From positions 620,001 through 684,000 of the forward strand of contig NZ_CP089848.1 of assembly GCF_021266465.1 (NCBI RefSeq): a stretch of DNA of 64,000 nucleotides. The letters are read 5' to 3'. This document shows, piece after piece, positions 45,823 to 55,205 of the stretch. How positions within the stretch are numbered: the first letter of the stretch is position 1; each line of letters starts with the position of its first letter. The notes under the pieces were generated by a model. The model saw only the letters and a list, made by a program, of their open reading frames with translations, was not told the DNA's origin and did no database searches. The translations under genes and the position numbers were made by a program. Source of the stretch: Paralcaligenes sp. KSB-10 (GTDB taxonomy: Bacteria; Pseudomonadota; Gammaproteobacteria; Burkholderiales; Burkholderiaceae_B).

Positions 45823-47598
45823 TTACTTGCGGCGCACCGGAGGCAAGTCGGTGCAACTGCCTTCGGCTACTTCGGCAGCCATGCCTATGGATTCGCCCAG
45901 GGTCGGATGAGGGTGTATGGTTTTGCCGATATCGACCGCGTCGGCGCCCATTTCGATCGCCAGGGCAATCTCGCCGATCAAATCGCCGGCATGGGTGCCC
46001 ACAATGCCTCCTCCGACGATGCGGTGCGTCTCCGCACTGAACAGCAGCTTGGTAAATCCTTCGTCGCGTCCATTGGCAATGGCACGGCCCGAGGCTGCCC
46101 AGGGGAACAGGCCCTTTTCAATGGCAATACCTTCTTTTTTCGCCTCTTCCTCGGTCAAGCCCACCCAGGCAACTTCGGGATCGGTATACGCCACGGAAGG
46201 AATGACCCGGGCATCGAAATAGCTTTTTTGCCCGGCAATGACTTCGGCGGCGACATGGGCCTCATGCACGGCCTTGTGCGCCAGCATGGGCTGCCCGACG
46301 ATATCGCCTATCGCGTAAATGTGCGCAACGTTGGTGCGCATTTGCTTGTCGACTTGAATGAAGCCCCGATCGCCGACGGCCACTCCCGCCTTGTCGGCCG
46401 ATAGCTTGTTGCCGTTGGGAGCACGCCCCACGGCCTGCAGCACCAGATCGTAGCGTTGCGGCTCTTTGGGCGCATTCTCGCCCTCGAAACTGACCCAGAT
46501 GCCATCGTCTTTGGCTTCGGCCCCGACCGTCTTGGTGTTGAGCATGACATGGTCGAAACGCCTGGCGTTCATTTTTTCCCAAACCTTGACCAGATCGCGG
46601 TCAGCGCCTTGCATCAGGCCGCCCAGCATTTCGACCACATCGAGCCTGGTTCCGAGCGCCGAATATACCGTACCCATTTCAAGGCCAATGATGCCACCGC
46701 CGACAATCAGCATTTTTTTGGGAATGCCTGCCAGCTGCAACGCCCCTGTCGAGTCGACGACACGGTCATCATTGGGCATGAAAGGCAGCTTCACCGACTG
46801 GCTGCCGGCGGCGATGATGGCCGACTTGAACTGCACGGTTTGCGTGGCGCCATTGCTGGCCTGCACCGTGACATGATGAGGATCGGCAAACTGGCCAAGC
46901 CCGGTCAGCACCTTGACTTTGCGCGCCTTGGCCATGCCGGCCAGGCCGCCTGTCAGCTTGCCCACCACGCCATCCTTGTAGCTGCGAAGCTTGTCCAGGT
47001 CGAACGCCGGCGCGCCGAATGAAACGCCATGAGAAGCCAGCGCCTGGGCCTCTTCGGCAACGGCCGCGGTGTGCAGCAAGGCCTTGGAAGGAATGCAGCC
47101 TACATTCAGGCAGACGCCGCCCAGTGTCTCGTAGCGCTCGACCAGCACGACGCTCAGACCCAGATCGGCGGCCCTGAATGCGGCCGAATAACCGCCTGGG
47201 CCGGCGCCCAGGACCAATACGTCGCACTCGGCGTCGATCGTCCCGGAATAGCTCGCCGCGGCCGGAACTTCCGCTACGGCCGGCGCCGCCACGGGCGCTT
47301 TGACTGCAGCCGCCTCGGGGCCAGGACCTTGCGGCGCGGGCTTGGGCGTGTCGGCCGCCGCGGCAGGCTCGATTTCCAGCATGGGCGAACCCTTGGCCAC
47401 CTTGTCGCCGACTTTGACAAGAATCGTTTGCACGACACCGCCGTGCGAGGCAGGAATTTCCATTGAAGCCTTGTCGGATTCGACGGTAATCAGGCTTTGC
47501 TCGGCTTTGATCGTGTCGCCCGAGGCAACCAAAACCTCGATTACCTCGACTTCGGCAAAATCGCCTATGTCGGGCACCAAAAGAGTCTGTGTACTCAT
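45823..47598 (-). CDS. lpdA: Dihydrolipoyl dehydrogenase with N-terminal lipoyl domain
   Basis: A 591-residue E3 subunit of pyruvate dehydrogenase. Residues 1-80 are a lipoyl domain with the lipoylated Lys in VESDKASMEIP, joined by an Ala/Pro linker to the flavoprotein. The redox-active disulfide is in GGVCLNVGCIPSK near residue 165, NAD-binding is VGGGIIGLEMGTV, and the C-terminal catalytic His is in IHPHPTLGESIGMA. Lipoyl-bearing E3 is typical of Neisseria and Burkholderiales. It follows aceF after 9 bp. Confidence 0.96.
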   Translation of the reverse strand: MSTQTLLVPDIGDFAEVEVIEVLVASGDTIKAEQSLITVESDKASMEIPASHGGVVQTILVKVGDKVAKGSPMLEIEPAAAADTPKPAPQGPGPEAAAVKAPVAAPAVAEVPAAASYSGTIDAECDVLVLGAGPGGYSAAFRAADLGLSVVLVERYETLGGVCLNVGCIPSKALLHTAAVAEEAQALASHGVSFGAPAFDLDKLRSYKDGVVGKLTGGLAGMAKARKVKVLTGLGQFADPHHVTVQASNGATQTVQFKSAIIAAGSQSVKLPFMPNDDRVVDSTGALQLAGIPKKMLIVGGGIIGLEMGTVYSALGTRLDVVEMLGGLMQGADRDLVKVWEKMNARRFDHVMLNTKTVGAEAKDDGIWVSFEGENAPKEPQRYDLVLQAVGRAPNGNKLSADKAGVAVGDRGFIQVDKQMRTNVAHIYAIGDIVGQPMLAHKAVHEAHVAAEVIAGQKSYFDARVIPSVAYTDPEVAWVGLTEEEAKKEGIAIEKGLFPWAASGRAIANGRDEGFTKLLFSAETHRIVGGGIVGTHAGDLIGEIALAIEMGADAVDIGKTIHPHPTLGESIGMAAEVAEGSCTDLPPVRRK

Positions 47599-47607
47599 AA
47601 TGCCCTC

Positions 47608-48963
47608 CTAGAGCGCAATGCGACGGAAATCGGCCAGCAGGCCAGCCAGATAAGCGTTGAAACGTGCCGCCAAAGCACCATCGATGACGCGATGGTCATA
47701 CGATAGGGATAGTGGAAGCAACAGGCGCGGCTGAAATGCGGCGCCATCCCACACCGGAGCATGAGACGAGCGCGAAACACCCAGTATTGCCACTTCGGGC
47801 GCATTGATGATGGGCGTGAACGAGGTACCGCCAATACCGCCAAGCGAGGAGATCGAGAAGCAGCCGCCCTGCATCTGGGCCGGCGACAGCTTGCCATCGC
47901 GGGCTTGCTTGGCCAATTCGGACGTTTCAGTGGCCAGCTCGACAATCCCCTTGCGGTCGGCATCGCGTATAACCGGCACGACCAGGCCATTGGGCGTATC
48001 TGCGGCAAAACCGATGTGGTAGTACTGCTTCAGAATCAGATCGTCGCCATCGAGCGAAGCGTTGAACTCGGGGAATTTCTTGAGCGCCGCCACAACGGCC
48101 TTGATCAGGAACGCGAGCATAGTCACCTTAATACCCGCTTTTTGGTTTTCCTTGTTCAGGGTAAGGCGCAAAGCCTCGAGATCGGTAATATCGGCCACAT
48201 CGTTGTTGGTGACATGGGGAATCATTACCCAGTTTCGATGCAGATTGGCACCGGATATTTTCTTGATGCGCGAAAGAGGCTTGGCCTCGATGGGGCCAAA
48301 CTTGGCAAAGTCGACTTTAGGCCAGCCCAGAACGCTGAGTCCGCCCACACCGGCCGCGGCCGAGGAACCCGCCCCGCTGCTCAAGGCCTGCTTGACGTAT
48401 TGCCGCACGTCGTCCTGGGTGATCCGGTGCTTGTCGCCCGTTCCGCTCACCGATTGAAGATTGACGCCGAGTTCGCGTGCGAACTTGCGTACCGACGGCG
48501 AGGCATGCGGCAGATTGCGCGAAGGCACGTCGGCATCCGCGTAGGACGCCGTGGGTGAATGGCGCTCAACCGGCACCGATGCCAGTGCCGCGCCAGGCGT
48601 TGCCGCCGGAGCCGGAGCTGAAGCCGGCGCCTTTGCAGGAGCTGGTGATGCGGCAAGCGGCGCGGCTTGTGGGGCGGGAGCAGGCGCCGCGGCCGCCTCC
48701 GGTTTGGCCGAGGCTTCGGCCTGAGCGGCTTCAAGCTCAAGTATGACCGAGCCTTCCTTGACTTTATCGCCCACCTTGACCTTGAGCGACTTGACGACGC
48801 CAGCGGCTGGCGAAGGAATTTCCATCGACGCCTTGTCGGATTCGACGGTAATCAGGCTCTGCTCCGCGTTGATCGAATCACCGGCGGCTATCAGCAATTC
48901 GATAATCTCAACCTCGCTGAAGTCGCCTATGTCCGGTACCTTGACTTCTATGACGTTACTCAT
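47608..48963 (-). CDS. aceF: Dihydrolipoyllysine-residue acetyltransferase (E2)
   Basis: A 451-residue core subunit of pyruvate dehydrogenase. One lipoyl domain (residues 1-75, Lys in VESDKASMEIP), an Ala/Pro-rich linker, a peripheral-subunit-binding domain (ASPSVRKFARELGVNL) and the catalytic domain with SLSYDHRVIDGALAARF are seen in order. E. coli E2 has three lipoyl domains; here a second lipoyl domain is carried on LpdA. ATG 48963 follows a GGGGAG site; upstream open frame lies inside aceE. Confidence 0.96.
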   Translation of the reverse strand: MSNVIEVKVPDIGDFSEVEIIELLIAAGDSINAEQSLITVESDKASMEIPSPAAGVVKSLKVKVGDKVKEGSVILELEAAQAEASAKPEAAAAPAPAPQAAPLAASPAPAKAPASAPAPAATPGAALASVPVERHSPTASYADADVPSRNLPHASPSVRKFARELGVNLQSVSGTGDKHRITQDDVRQYVKQALSSGAGSSAAAGVGGLSVLGWPKVDFAKFGPIEAKPLSRIKKISGANLHRNWVMIPHVTNNDVADITDLEALRLTLNKENQKAGIKVTMLAFLIKAVVAALKKFPEFNASLDGDDLILKQYYHIGFAADTPNGLVVPVIRDADRKGIVELATETSELAKQARDGKLSPAQMQGGCFSISSLGGIGGTSFTPIINAPEVAILGVSRSSHAPVWDGAAFQPRLLLPLSLSYDHRVIDGALAARFNAYLAGLLADFRRIAL

Positions 48964-48976
48964 GTTTATCTCCCCC

Positions 48977-51685
48977 TCAGGCGTGATGCGGATTGGCTTT
49001 ATTGACATCAATGCCATATTTTTTAATCGCTTCAGACACCTTCTTGAGCGGCACGGTTCCCTCATCGGCCAAGGCTCGCAACGCCGCCAGCACAACAAAG
49101 TGGCGATCGATTTCAAAGTGCTCGCGCAATTTGTTGCGGAAATCGGATCGGCCGAAGCCATCGGTACCCAGGACCCTGAAGCTGCGGCCTTTGGGAACGA
49201 AGGGGCGAATCTGATCGCCGTATGCCTTGACGTAATCAGTGGACACCACGATGGGGCCGACGCTGTCCTGCAATTGCCGGGTCACATAGGCGACAGGAGC
49301 ATCTTTATCTTCGGGATTGAGCATCTGATGGCGTTCGCAGTCAAGGCCATCGCGGCGCAGCTCGGTAAAGCTCGTGACGCTCCAGAGATCCGAACCCACG
49401 CCCCAGTCGTTCTGCAGCAGTTCCTGTGCGGCCAGCACTTCGCGCAAAATGGTGCCCGAACCCATGAGCTGGACTCGCTGCGCGCCCTTGCCCACCGACT
49501 TGAATTTGTACATGCCGCGAATAATTCCCTCTTCGTCGCCGGCGGTCAAACCGGGCTGGGGGTAGTTTTCGTTCATGACCGTGATGTAGTAATACACGTT
49601 CTCCTGATTTTCGACCATGCGCCGCAAACCGTCTTGAATAATCACAGCCAGCTCGTGCCCGAAAGTCGGATCGTAGGACACGCAATTGGGAATCAGCGCC
49701 GATTGAATATGGCTGTGCCCATCCTCGTGCTGCAAGCCCTCGCCGTTCAGGGTAGTACGGCCGGCCGTACCGCCCAGCAAGAAGCCGCGTGCCTGCATGT
49801 CGCCGGCCGCCCAGGCCAGATCGCCGACGCGCTGGAAGCCGAACATCGAGTAGTAGATGTAAAACGGAATCATGATGCGGTTGTTGGTGGAATACGACGT
49901 CGCCGCCGCGATCCACGAGCTGAACGCGCCCGCTTCGTTGATACCTTCCTGCAGCAATTGGCCGTCGGCCGTTTCGCGGTAGTACATCACCTGGTCTTTG
50001 TCGACCGGCGTGTATTTCTGACCTTCCGGCGCATAAATGCCGATCTGGCGGAACAGGCCTTCCATACCGAAAGTACGGGATTCGTCGGCCAGGATGGGCA
50101 CGACGCGCGGAGCCAGTTCTTTATCGCGCAGGATTTGATTGAGAACCCGCACAAATGCCTGAGTCGTGGAAATTTCCCGCCCCTCGACCGTGGGCTCGAG
50201 CACCGCTTTGAATGCCTCGAGCTTCGGCGCATGCAGATGCTCGTCGGCCTTGGTGCGCCGGTGTGGCAGATAGCCCCCCAGCGCATTGCGACGAGCATGC
50301 AGATACTTCATTTCGGGGGAATCTTCCGCCGGCTTGAAATATGGAATTTCTTCGAGCTTGTCGTCGGGCACGGGGATATTGAAACGGTCGCGGAATTCGC
50401 GTACGGAGTCTATATCCAGCTTCTTCTGCTGGTGGGTCGGGTTCTTGGCTTGCCCAACATGGCCCAGGCCGTAGCCTTTGATGGTTTTGGCCAGGATGAC
50501 GGTGGGCTGGCCGACGTGATCATTAGCCGCGGCAAATGCGGCATACACCTTGTGCGGATCATGTCCGCCGCGATTCAGGCGCCAAATATCGTCGTCGCTC
50601 ATGCGGCTGACCATTTCAAGCAGCTTGGGATGTTTGCCGAAGAAGAATTCGCGCACGAACGCCCCGTCGTTTGCCTTATAAGCCTGATATTCGCCATCGA
50701 CGCTCTCTTGCATGATGCGCCGTAAAATACCTTCTTTATCGCGCGCCAGAAGCGGATCCCAGTAGCCACCCCAAATCAGCTTGATAACATTCCAGCCGCT
50801 ACCGCGAAAATCGCCCTCGAGTTCCTGAATGATTTTTCCGTTGCCGCGCACCGGGCCGTCGAGGCGTTGCAAATTGCAATTGATGACGAAAATGAGGTTA
50901 TCGAGCTTTTCGCGGGAAGCCAGGCTGATTGCACCCAGGGATTCGGGTTCGTCCATCTCGCCATCGCCGCAAAATACCCAGACCTTGCGCTTGCTGGTGT
51001 CGGCAATGCCGCGCGCGTGCAGGTACTTGAGAAAACGCGCCTGATAAATGGCCATCAGCGGCCCCAGCCCCATGGAAACCGTGGGAAATTGCCAGAACTC
51101 GGGCATCAGCTTGGGATGCGGGTATGAAGGCAGGCCTTTGCCGCCCACTTCCTGGCGGAAATGGTCGAGCTGATCGTCGCTAAGACGGCCTTCTAGATAG
51201 GCGCGACCGTACATGCCGGGCGAGGAGTGACCCTGGAAATAAACCAGATCGCCGCCATGGCCTTCGCTTTCGGCGTGCCAGAAATGGTTTTGGCCGCAGC
51301 CTATCATGGTAGCCAAAGAAGCGAACGAGGCAATATGGCCGCCCAGGTCGCCGCCATCGGCCGGGTGATGCTTGTTGGCCTTGACGACCATCGCCATGGC
51401 GTTCCAGCGCACATACGAACGAATGCGTTCTTCAAGAATCAGATTGCCGGGATGCGGGGGCTCGAGCCCCGGCGGTATAGTATTGACGTAGGCGGTGTTG
51501 GCCGAAAACGGAATATGCACTCCAGAGCGGCGGGCCAGGTCGATAAGACGTTCGAGCAGGAAATGAGCCCGTTCAGGTCCTTCCCGGTCCAGTACGGCTT
51601 CAAGCGCCTCGAGCCATTCTTGTGTTTCGAGCGCTTCGTCACCCGAAGCATCGGCAATTGCATGGACTTGATCAGAAGAGGACAT
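48977..51685 (-). CDS. aceE: Pyruvate dehydrogenase E1 component, homodimeric
   Basis: A 902-residue thiamine-diphosphate enzyme that decarboxylates pyruvate and acetylates the lipoyl group of E2. The ThDP motif VFCGDGEMDEPESLGAISLASREKLDNLIFVINCN is near residue 235. FQGHSSPGMYGRAYLEGRL and the C-terminal GTDGFGRSDFRNKLREHFEID are also diagnostic. An AGGAGA site precedes ATG 51685. It starts the operon aceE-aceF-lpdA and is divergent from a sensor kinase gene. Confidence 0.97.
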   Translation of the reverse strand: MSSSDQVHAIADASGDEALETQEWLEALEAVLDREGPERAHFLLERLIDLARRSGVHIPFSANTAYVNTIPPGLEPPHPGNLILEERIRSYVRWNAMAMVVKANKHHPADGGDLGGHIASFASLATMIGCGQNHFWHAESEGHGGDLVYFQGHSSPGMYGRAYLEGRLSDDQLDHFRQEVGGKGLPSYPHPKLMPEFWQFPTVSMGLGPLMAIYQARFLKYLHARGIADTSKRKVWVFCGDGEMDEPESLGAISLASREKLDNLIFVINCNLQRLDGPVRGNGKIIQELEGDFRGSGWNVIKLIWGGYWDPLLARDKEGILRRIMQESVDGEYQAYKANDGAFVREFFFGKHPKLLEMVSRMSDDDIWRLNRGGHDPHKVYAAFAAANDHVGQPTVILAKTIKGYGLGHVGQAKNPTHQQKKLDIDSVREFRDRFNIPVPDDKLEEIPYFKPAEDSPEMKYLHARRNALGGYLPHRRTKADEHLHAPKLEAFKAVLEPTVEGREISTTQAFVRVLNQILRDKELAPRVVPILADESRTFGMEGLFRQIGIYAPEGQKYTPVDKDQVMYYRETADGQLLQEGINEAGAFSSWIAAATSYSTNNRIMIPFYIYYSMFGFQRVGDLAWAAGDMQARGFLLGGTAGRTTLNGEGLQHEDGHSHIQSALIPNCVSYDPTFGHELAVIIQDGLRRMVENQENVYYYITVMNENYPQPGLTAGDEEGIIRGMYKFKSVGKGAQRVQLMGSGTILREVLAAQELLQNDWGVGSDLWSVTSFTELRRDGLDCERHQMLNPEDKDAPVAYVTRQLQDSVGPIVVSTDYVKAYGDQIRPFVPKGRSFRVLGTDGFGRSDFRNKLREHFEIDRHFVVLAALRALADEGTVPLKKVSEAIKKYGIDVNKANPHHA

Positions 51686-51727
51686 CAGGTGTCTCCTGTT
51701 TTTTTAAGTAGTGAATCGAACACGAAC

Positions 51728-51745
51728 AACAACCATACCGTTGTT
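51728..51745 (-). promoter_or_regulatory. Inverted repeat in the aceE leader
   Basis: AACAAC (51728-51733) and GTTGTT (51740-51745) flank 6 bp, 43 nt upstream of the aceE start. TATAAC on the minus strand (51755-51750) just beyond it is a possible -10 box. It does not match the E. coli PdhR site. A regulator site is possible but unproven. Confidence 0.3.
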
Positions 51746-51864
51746 TGACGTTATACCCCAAACTTGCCGTAATGCGACTGGGCTGTCCTGGTTCGACTGC
51801 CGATCACATAAAACAGCGGGATGTAATCATTCTAGGAAAGACTCAAAGGTTGATCAAGAAAAAT

Positions 51865-51892
51865 TTCACTTTACGGTATGAGTTTTTATAAT
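51865..51892 (+). promoter_or_regulatory. Candidate promoter of the sensor kinase operon
   Basis: TATAAT at 51887-51892 with TTCACT at 51865-51870 (16-bp spacer) lies about 60 nt ahead of the kinase start in an AT-rich stretch (51840-51910). The rest of the 265-bp divergent gap with aceE shows no gene. Confidence 0.5.
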
Positions 51893-51950
51893 ATGAAATT
51901 TAAAAGAGCGCGTAACAGTCTAAAATGCGTCATGCAATCCACACTAAGCT

Positions 51951-53708
51951 ATGGCGAGCCCCTCTAAAAAATCCCTCATCCCGACGACGTTCTACGAACA
52001 GGCGAAAAATAACCGGCGCGGCTTCTACTGGCTGACGCCGGTTGTCGTCCTGGTCTTGTATTTATGCGTAATGGGGGTCTTCATCTGGCTGCAGCGCCTC
52101 CATAACGATAGCGTCATGTTCGTGACGATCGACCAGGAAACACGCCAGCAACGACTCATCATGGTCGTTATCGCCCTATCCTGCGTCATCGTGCTGAGCC
52201 TGCTGGCCTTGTGGCGCTATACGCGCTACCGAACCCGGGCCGAATCGGCGCTGATCGCCGAAACAGGCTTTCGCCGCGCCATGGAAAATTCCATGTCGAC
52301 CGGCATGCGCGTTTTTGACATGCATGGCCGCATTGCGTACGTCAATCCGGCATTCTGCCGCATGATAGGCTGGAACGAGGCCGACCTCATCGGCCGCACA
52401 ACCCCATTCCCGTACTGGTTGCCGGGTCGCCACACACAGCACCAGGAAACCCTGGATATCCTGCTGTCGGGCCGCACGCCCAGCAGCGGCCTCGAGGTCG
52501 AAGCCCAGCGCCGGGATGGGTCGCGCTTCACCGCGCGCATGTATGTTTCTCCTTTGCGGGACCCCAACGGCGAACAAATAGGCTGGATGACGTCCATGAC
52601 CGACATCACCGAGCCCAAACGCATACGCGAGGCGCTTACCGCCGCGCACGAACGCTTCATGACGGTGCTCGAAGGCCTGGATGACGCCATCTCGGTTGTA
52701 GCCGATACCCCGGACGGCCTGGAGCTTCTTTTCGCCAATCGTACCTACCGCCGCTTTTTCGGCGCGCAATCGAACGGCCACGGCGAGTTGCTGGGCGGCC
52801 GTCTGGGCCGTTTTACCGATGAAACCGTCGAAGTTTTCTCGGAATCGGCCCAACGCTGGTTTGAAGTGCATCACCGGATACTCGCCTGGACCGACGGCCG
52901 ACGGGTACGCCTGCAAGTTGCCCGCGACATTACCGAACGCCGCACTCACGAGGAAGCCTCGCGCGTACAGCAGGAAAAGATTCAACTGACCAGCCGCCTG
53001 ACGACCATGGGCGAAATGGCCTCGTCCCTGGCGCATGAACTCAATCAGCCGCTAACGGCCATTTCCAACTACAGCATGGGCGCGGTGGCCATGATCAAGG
53101 CGGGCAACATACAGCCCGAAATCCTTCTGACCGCGCTTGAAAAGGCAGCCAACCAGGCTGAACGCGCCGGCAAGATCATCAGCCGCATCCGCGAATTCGT
53201 CAAACGCAGCGAGCCCCGCCGCCAGCGAGTGGCGGTAACCCAGATTCTCGATAACGCCATTGGCTTTGCCGACATCGACGCCCGCAAGCGCCAGGTCGAC
53301 ATCGAAAGACACTTGCCGCAACTATTGCCCGAAGTCATGGCCGACCCCATTCTTATCGAGCAAGTATTATTGAATCTGCTCAAGAACGGCATCGAGGCAA
53401 TGGAAAAAAGCGACTACCGGGTGTTGCACGTTGTCGTCACCGACCAACACCCCCTGGTCGAAATTTCGGTAGTCGATCGCGGGCATGGCCTGCGCGATCC
53501 GGAAAGGCTGTTCGAACCGTTCTACAGCACCAAGTCCGAAGGCCTCGGCATGGGGCTTAATATCTGCCGCACCATTATCGAATCGCATCACGGCCGTCTT
53601 TGGGCCAGCGCCAACCCCGATGGTGGAACGATTTTTCGCTTTACCCTGCCTTGCGCGACGCCACAAGCATCTGACAAGACCGAGACCTCCCAGGAGCTGC
53701 ACGTATGA
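51951..53708 (+). CDS. FixL-type PAS sensor histidine kinase
   Basis: A 585-residue membrane kinase. Two membrane helices (residues about 27-48 and 70-92) bracket a short periplasmic loop of about 20 residues. A PAS domain (about 105-225, AYVNPAFCRMIGWNEADLIGRT), a second PAS-like region (230-330), and a DHp domain with phospho-acceptor His362 (GEMASSLAHELNQPL) follow. The ATPase domain carries the N box LLNLLKNGIEAM and the G box GLGMGLNICRTIIESHHG. No FixL heme-binding histidine pattern is obvious, so the signal is unknown. The stop overlaps the regulator start by four bases. The ribosome site is weak. Confidence 0.9.
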   Translation: MASPSKKSLIPTTFYEQAKNNRRGFYWLTPVVVLVLYLCVMGVFIWLQRLHNDSVMFVTIDQETRQQRLIMVVIALSCVIVLSLLALWRYTRYRTRAESALIAETGFRRAMENSMSTGMRVFDMHGRIAYVNPAFCRMIGWNEADLIGRTTPFPYWLPGRHTQHQETLDILLSGRTPSSGLEVEAQRRDGSRFTARMYVSPLRDPNGEQIGWMTSMTDITEPKRIREALTAAHERFMTVLEGLDDAISVVADTPDGLELLFANRTYRRFFGAQSNGHGELLGGRLGRFTDETVEVFSESAQRWFEVHHRILAWTDGRRVRLQVARDITERRTHEEASRVQQEKIQLTSRLTTMGEMASSLAHELNQPLTAISNYSMGAVAMIKAGNIQPEILLTALEKAANQAERAGKIISRIREFVKRSEPRRQRVAVTQILDNAIGFADIDARKRQVDIERHLPQLLPEVMADPILIEQVLLNLLKNGIEAMEKSDYRVLHVVVTDQHPLVEISVVDRGHGLRDPERLFEPFYSTKSEGLGMGLNICRTIIESHHGRLWASANPDGGTIFRFTLPCATPQASDKTETSQELHV

Positions 53709-54331
53709 GTACACCCCAAGCACCCAGTACCATTTTTATTGTGGATGATGACGAAGCGGTACGCGATTCCTTGCGCTGGCTGCTCGAAGCCAACGGCTAC
53801 CGGGTCAGGAGCTTCGGCGGCGCCGAAGAGTTCTTGAACGCCTACGACCCTGAACAGGTTGGCGTACTGATCGCCGATGTGCGCATGCCGGGCATGAGCG
53901 GGCTGGAGCTGCAGGAAGAACTGCTGGCGCGGCAGGCGCCTTTGCCCATCGTGTTCATCACCGGCCACGGCGACGTGCCGATGGCGGTCTCGACGATGAA
54001 AAAAGGCGCTGTCGATTTTCTGGAAAAACCCTTCAACGAAACCGACCTGCGCACGATCGTCGCCAATATGCTGCAACAGGCCAGCGAGCGCGTAACGCAG
54101 GTGCAGGCGCAGAAAACTCATCAGGCCGTATTAAGCCGGCTGACCGCGCGCGAGCAACAAGTGCTGGAACGCATCGTGGCAGGCCGCCTGAACAAGCAAA
54201 TCGCGGGCGACCTGAATATCAGCATTAAAACAGTAGAAGCCCATCGGGCAAATATCATGGAAAAACTCGAGGTCACCACCGTAGCAGATCTGATGAAAAT
54301 AGCCCTGACCAAAGCGGAAGGCACAGCATGA
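53705..54331 (+). CDS. FixJ-type response regulator (LuxR-family DNA binding)
   Basis: A 208-residue regulator and evident partner of the upstream kinase. The receiver domain (1-120) has acidic residues at FIVDDDE, phospho-acceptor Asp58 in LIADVRMPG and the conserved Lys in FLEKPF. The C-terminal LuxR-type helix-turn-helix reads [43 protein letters not shown]. It starts within the kinase stop codon and its own end overlaps folD by four bases, so three genes are translationally coupled. Targets unknown; neighbouring aceE is a candidate by position only. Confidence 0.92.
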   Translation: MSTPQAPSTIFIVDDDEAVRDSLRWLLEANGYRVRSFGGAEEFLNAYDPEQVGVLIADVRMPGMSGLELQEELLARQAPLPIVFITGHGDVPMAVSTMKKGAVDFLEKPFNETDLRTIVANMLQQASERVTQVQAQKTHQAVLSRLTAREQQVLERIVAGRLNKQIAGDLNISIKTVEAHRANIMEKLEVTTVADLMKIALTKAEGTA

Positions 54332-55182
54332 GCGCTCGACTCATTGACGGCAAGGCGCTGTCCGATGCCATCAAGGCCGAAGTTGCACAACGTGTGGAAA
54401 GCCTGAAAAGCCAAGGCGTCGTGCCCGGCCTGGCTGTAGTCCTGGTTGGCGAAGACCCCGCTTCGCAGGTGTATGTCCGCAACAAAGCCGCAGCATGCGA
54501 AAAATCGGGCCTGCATTCGAAGGTCATTCGTCTGCCGTCCGATATCAGCGAAGACTCCCTGCTCGATGTCGTGCGTGAACTCAACGACGATCCAGCCATA
54601 CACGGCATACTGGTACAACTGCCGCTGCCCGGGCACATGAACTCGAGCAAAGTCATCGAGACGATCTCGGCCGCCAAAGATGTCGACGGCTTTCACATCA
54701 GCAATGCCGGCCTGCTCATGACGGGCCGGCCGCTGTTTCGCCCCTGCACACCCTATGGAATCATGAAAATGCTGGAGTCCGAGCAGGTAGTCCTGCGCGG
54801 AGCCGAGGCCGTAATTGTCGGCGCCAGCAATATCGTGGGCAAACCCATGGCCATGCTCCTGCTGGCGGCAGGCGCGACTGTCACGCTATGCAACTCCAAG
54901 ACGCGCGACCTTGGCGCCCAGACCCGCCGTGCCGACGTGCTGGTCGTGGCAACCGGCAAGCCCGAGATGATCAAGGGCGACATGGTCAAACCCGGCGCAA
55001 TCGTCATCGACGTGGGCATCAACCGCAAGGCCGACGGCAAGCTTACCGGCGATGTCGAATTCGAATCGGCGCGTAAAGTTGCTGCCGCCATTACACCTGT
55101 ACCCGGCGGCGTTGGCCCCATGACCATAGCGATGCTGCTGGTCAACACTCTGGAAGCCGCCGAACGCTCCCTGCCCCATTAG
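54328..55182 (+). CDS. folD: Methylenetetrahydrofolate dehydrogenase/cyclohydrolase
   Basis: A 284-residue bifunctional enzyme that interconverts methylene-, methenyl- and formyl-tetrahydrofolate with NADP. The catalytic Lys is in [16 protein letters not shown] (Lys near 53), and substrate blocks [10 protein letters not shown]-like [14 protein letters not shown] and [11 protein letters not shown] follow. The NADP-binding region is [17 protein letters not shown] and the end block is [17 protein letters not shown]. Its start overlaps the response regulator gene by four bases, an unusual coupling of one-carbon metabolism with a two-component system. Confidence 0.96.
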   Translation: MSARLIDGKALSDAIKAEVAQRVESLKSQGVVPGLAVVLVGEDPASQVYVRNKAAACEKSGLHSKVIRLPSDISEDSLLDVVRELNDDPAIHGILVQLPLPGHMNSSKVIETISAAKDVDGFHISNAGLLMTGRPLFRPCTPYGIMKMLESEQVVLRGAEAVIVGASNIVGKPMAMLLLAAGATVTLCNSKTRDLGAQTRRADVLVVATGKPEMIKGDMVKPGAIVIDVGINRKADGKLTGDVEFESARKVAAAITPVPGGVGPMTIAMLLVNTLEAAERSLPH

Positions 55183-55205
55183 TTTTTGCGGACCCTGCCC
55201 AGCAC

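Noticed and set aside
51728-51745. E. coli-type PdhR operator ahead of aceE.
   Set aside because: The inverted repeat does not match the TTGGT/ACCAA PdhR pattern and no pdhR gene is adjacent.
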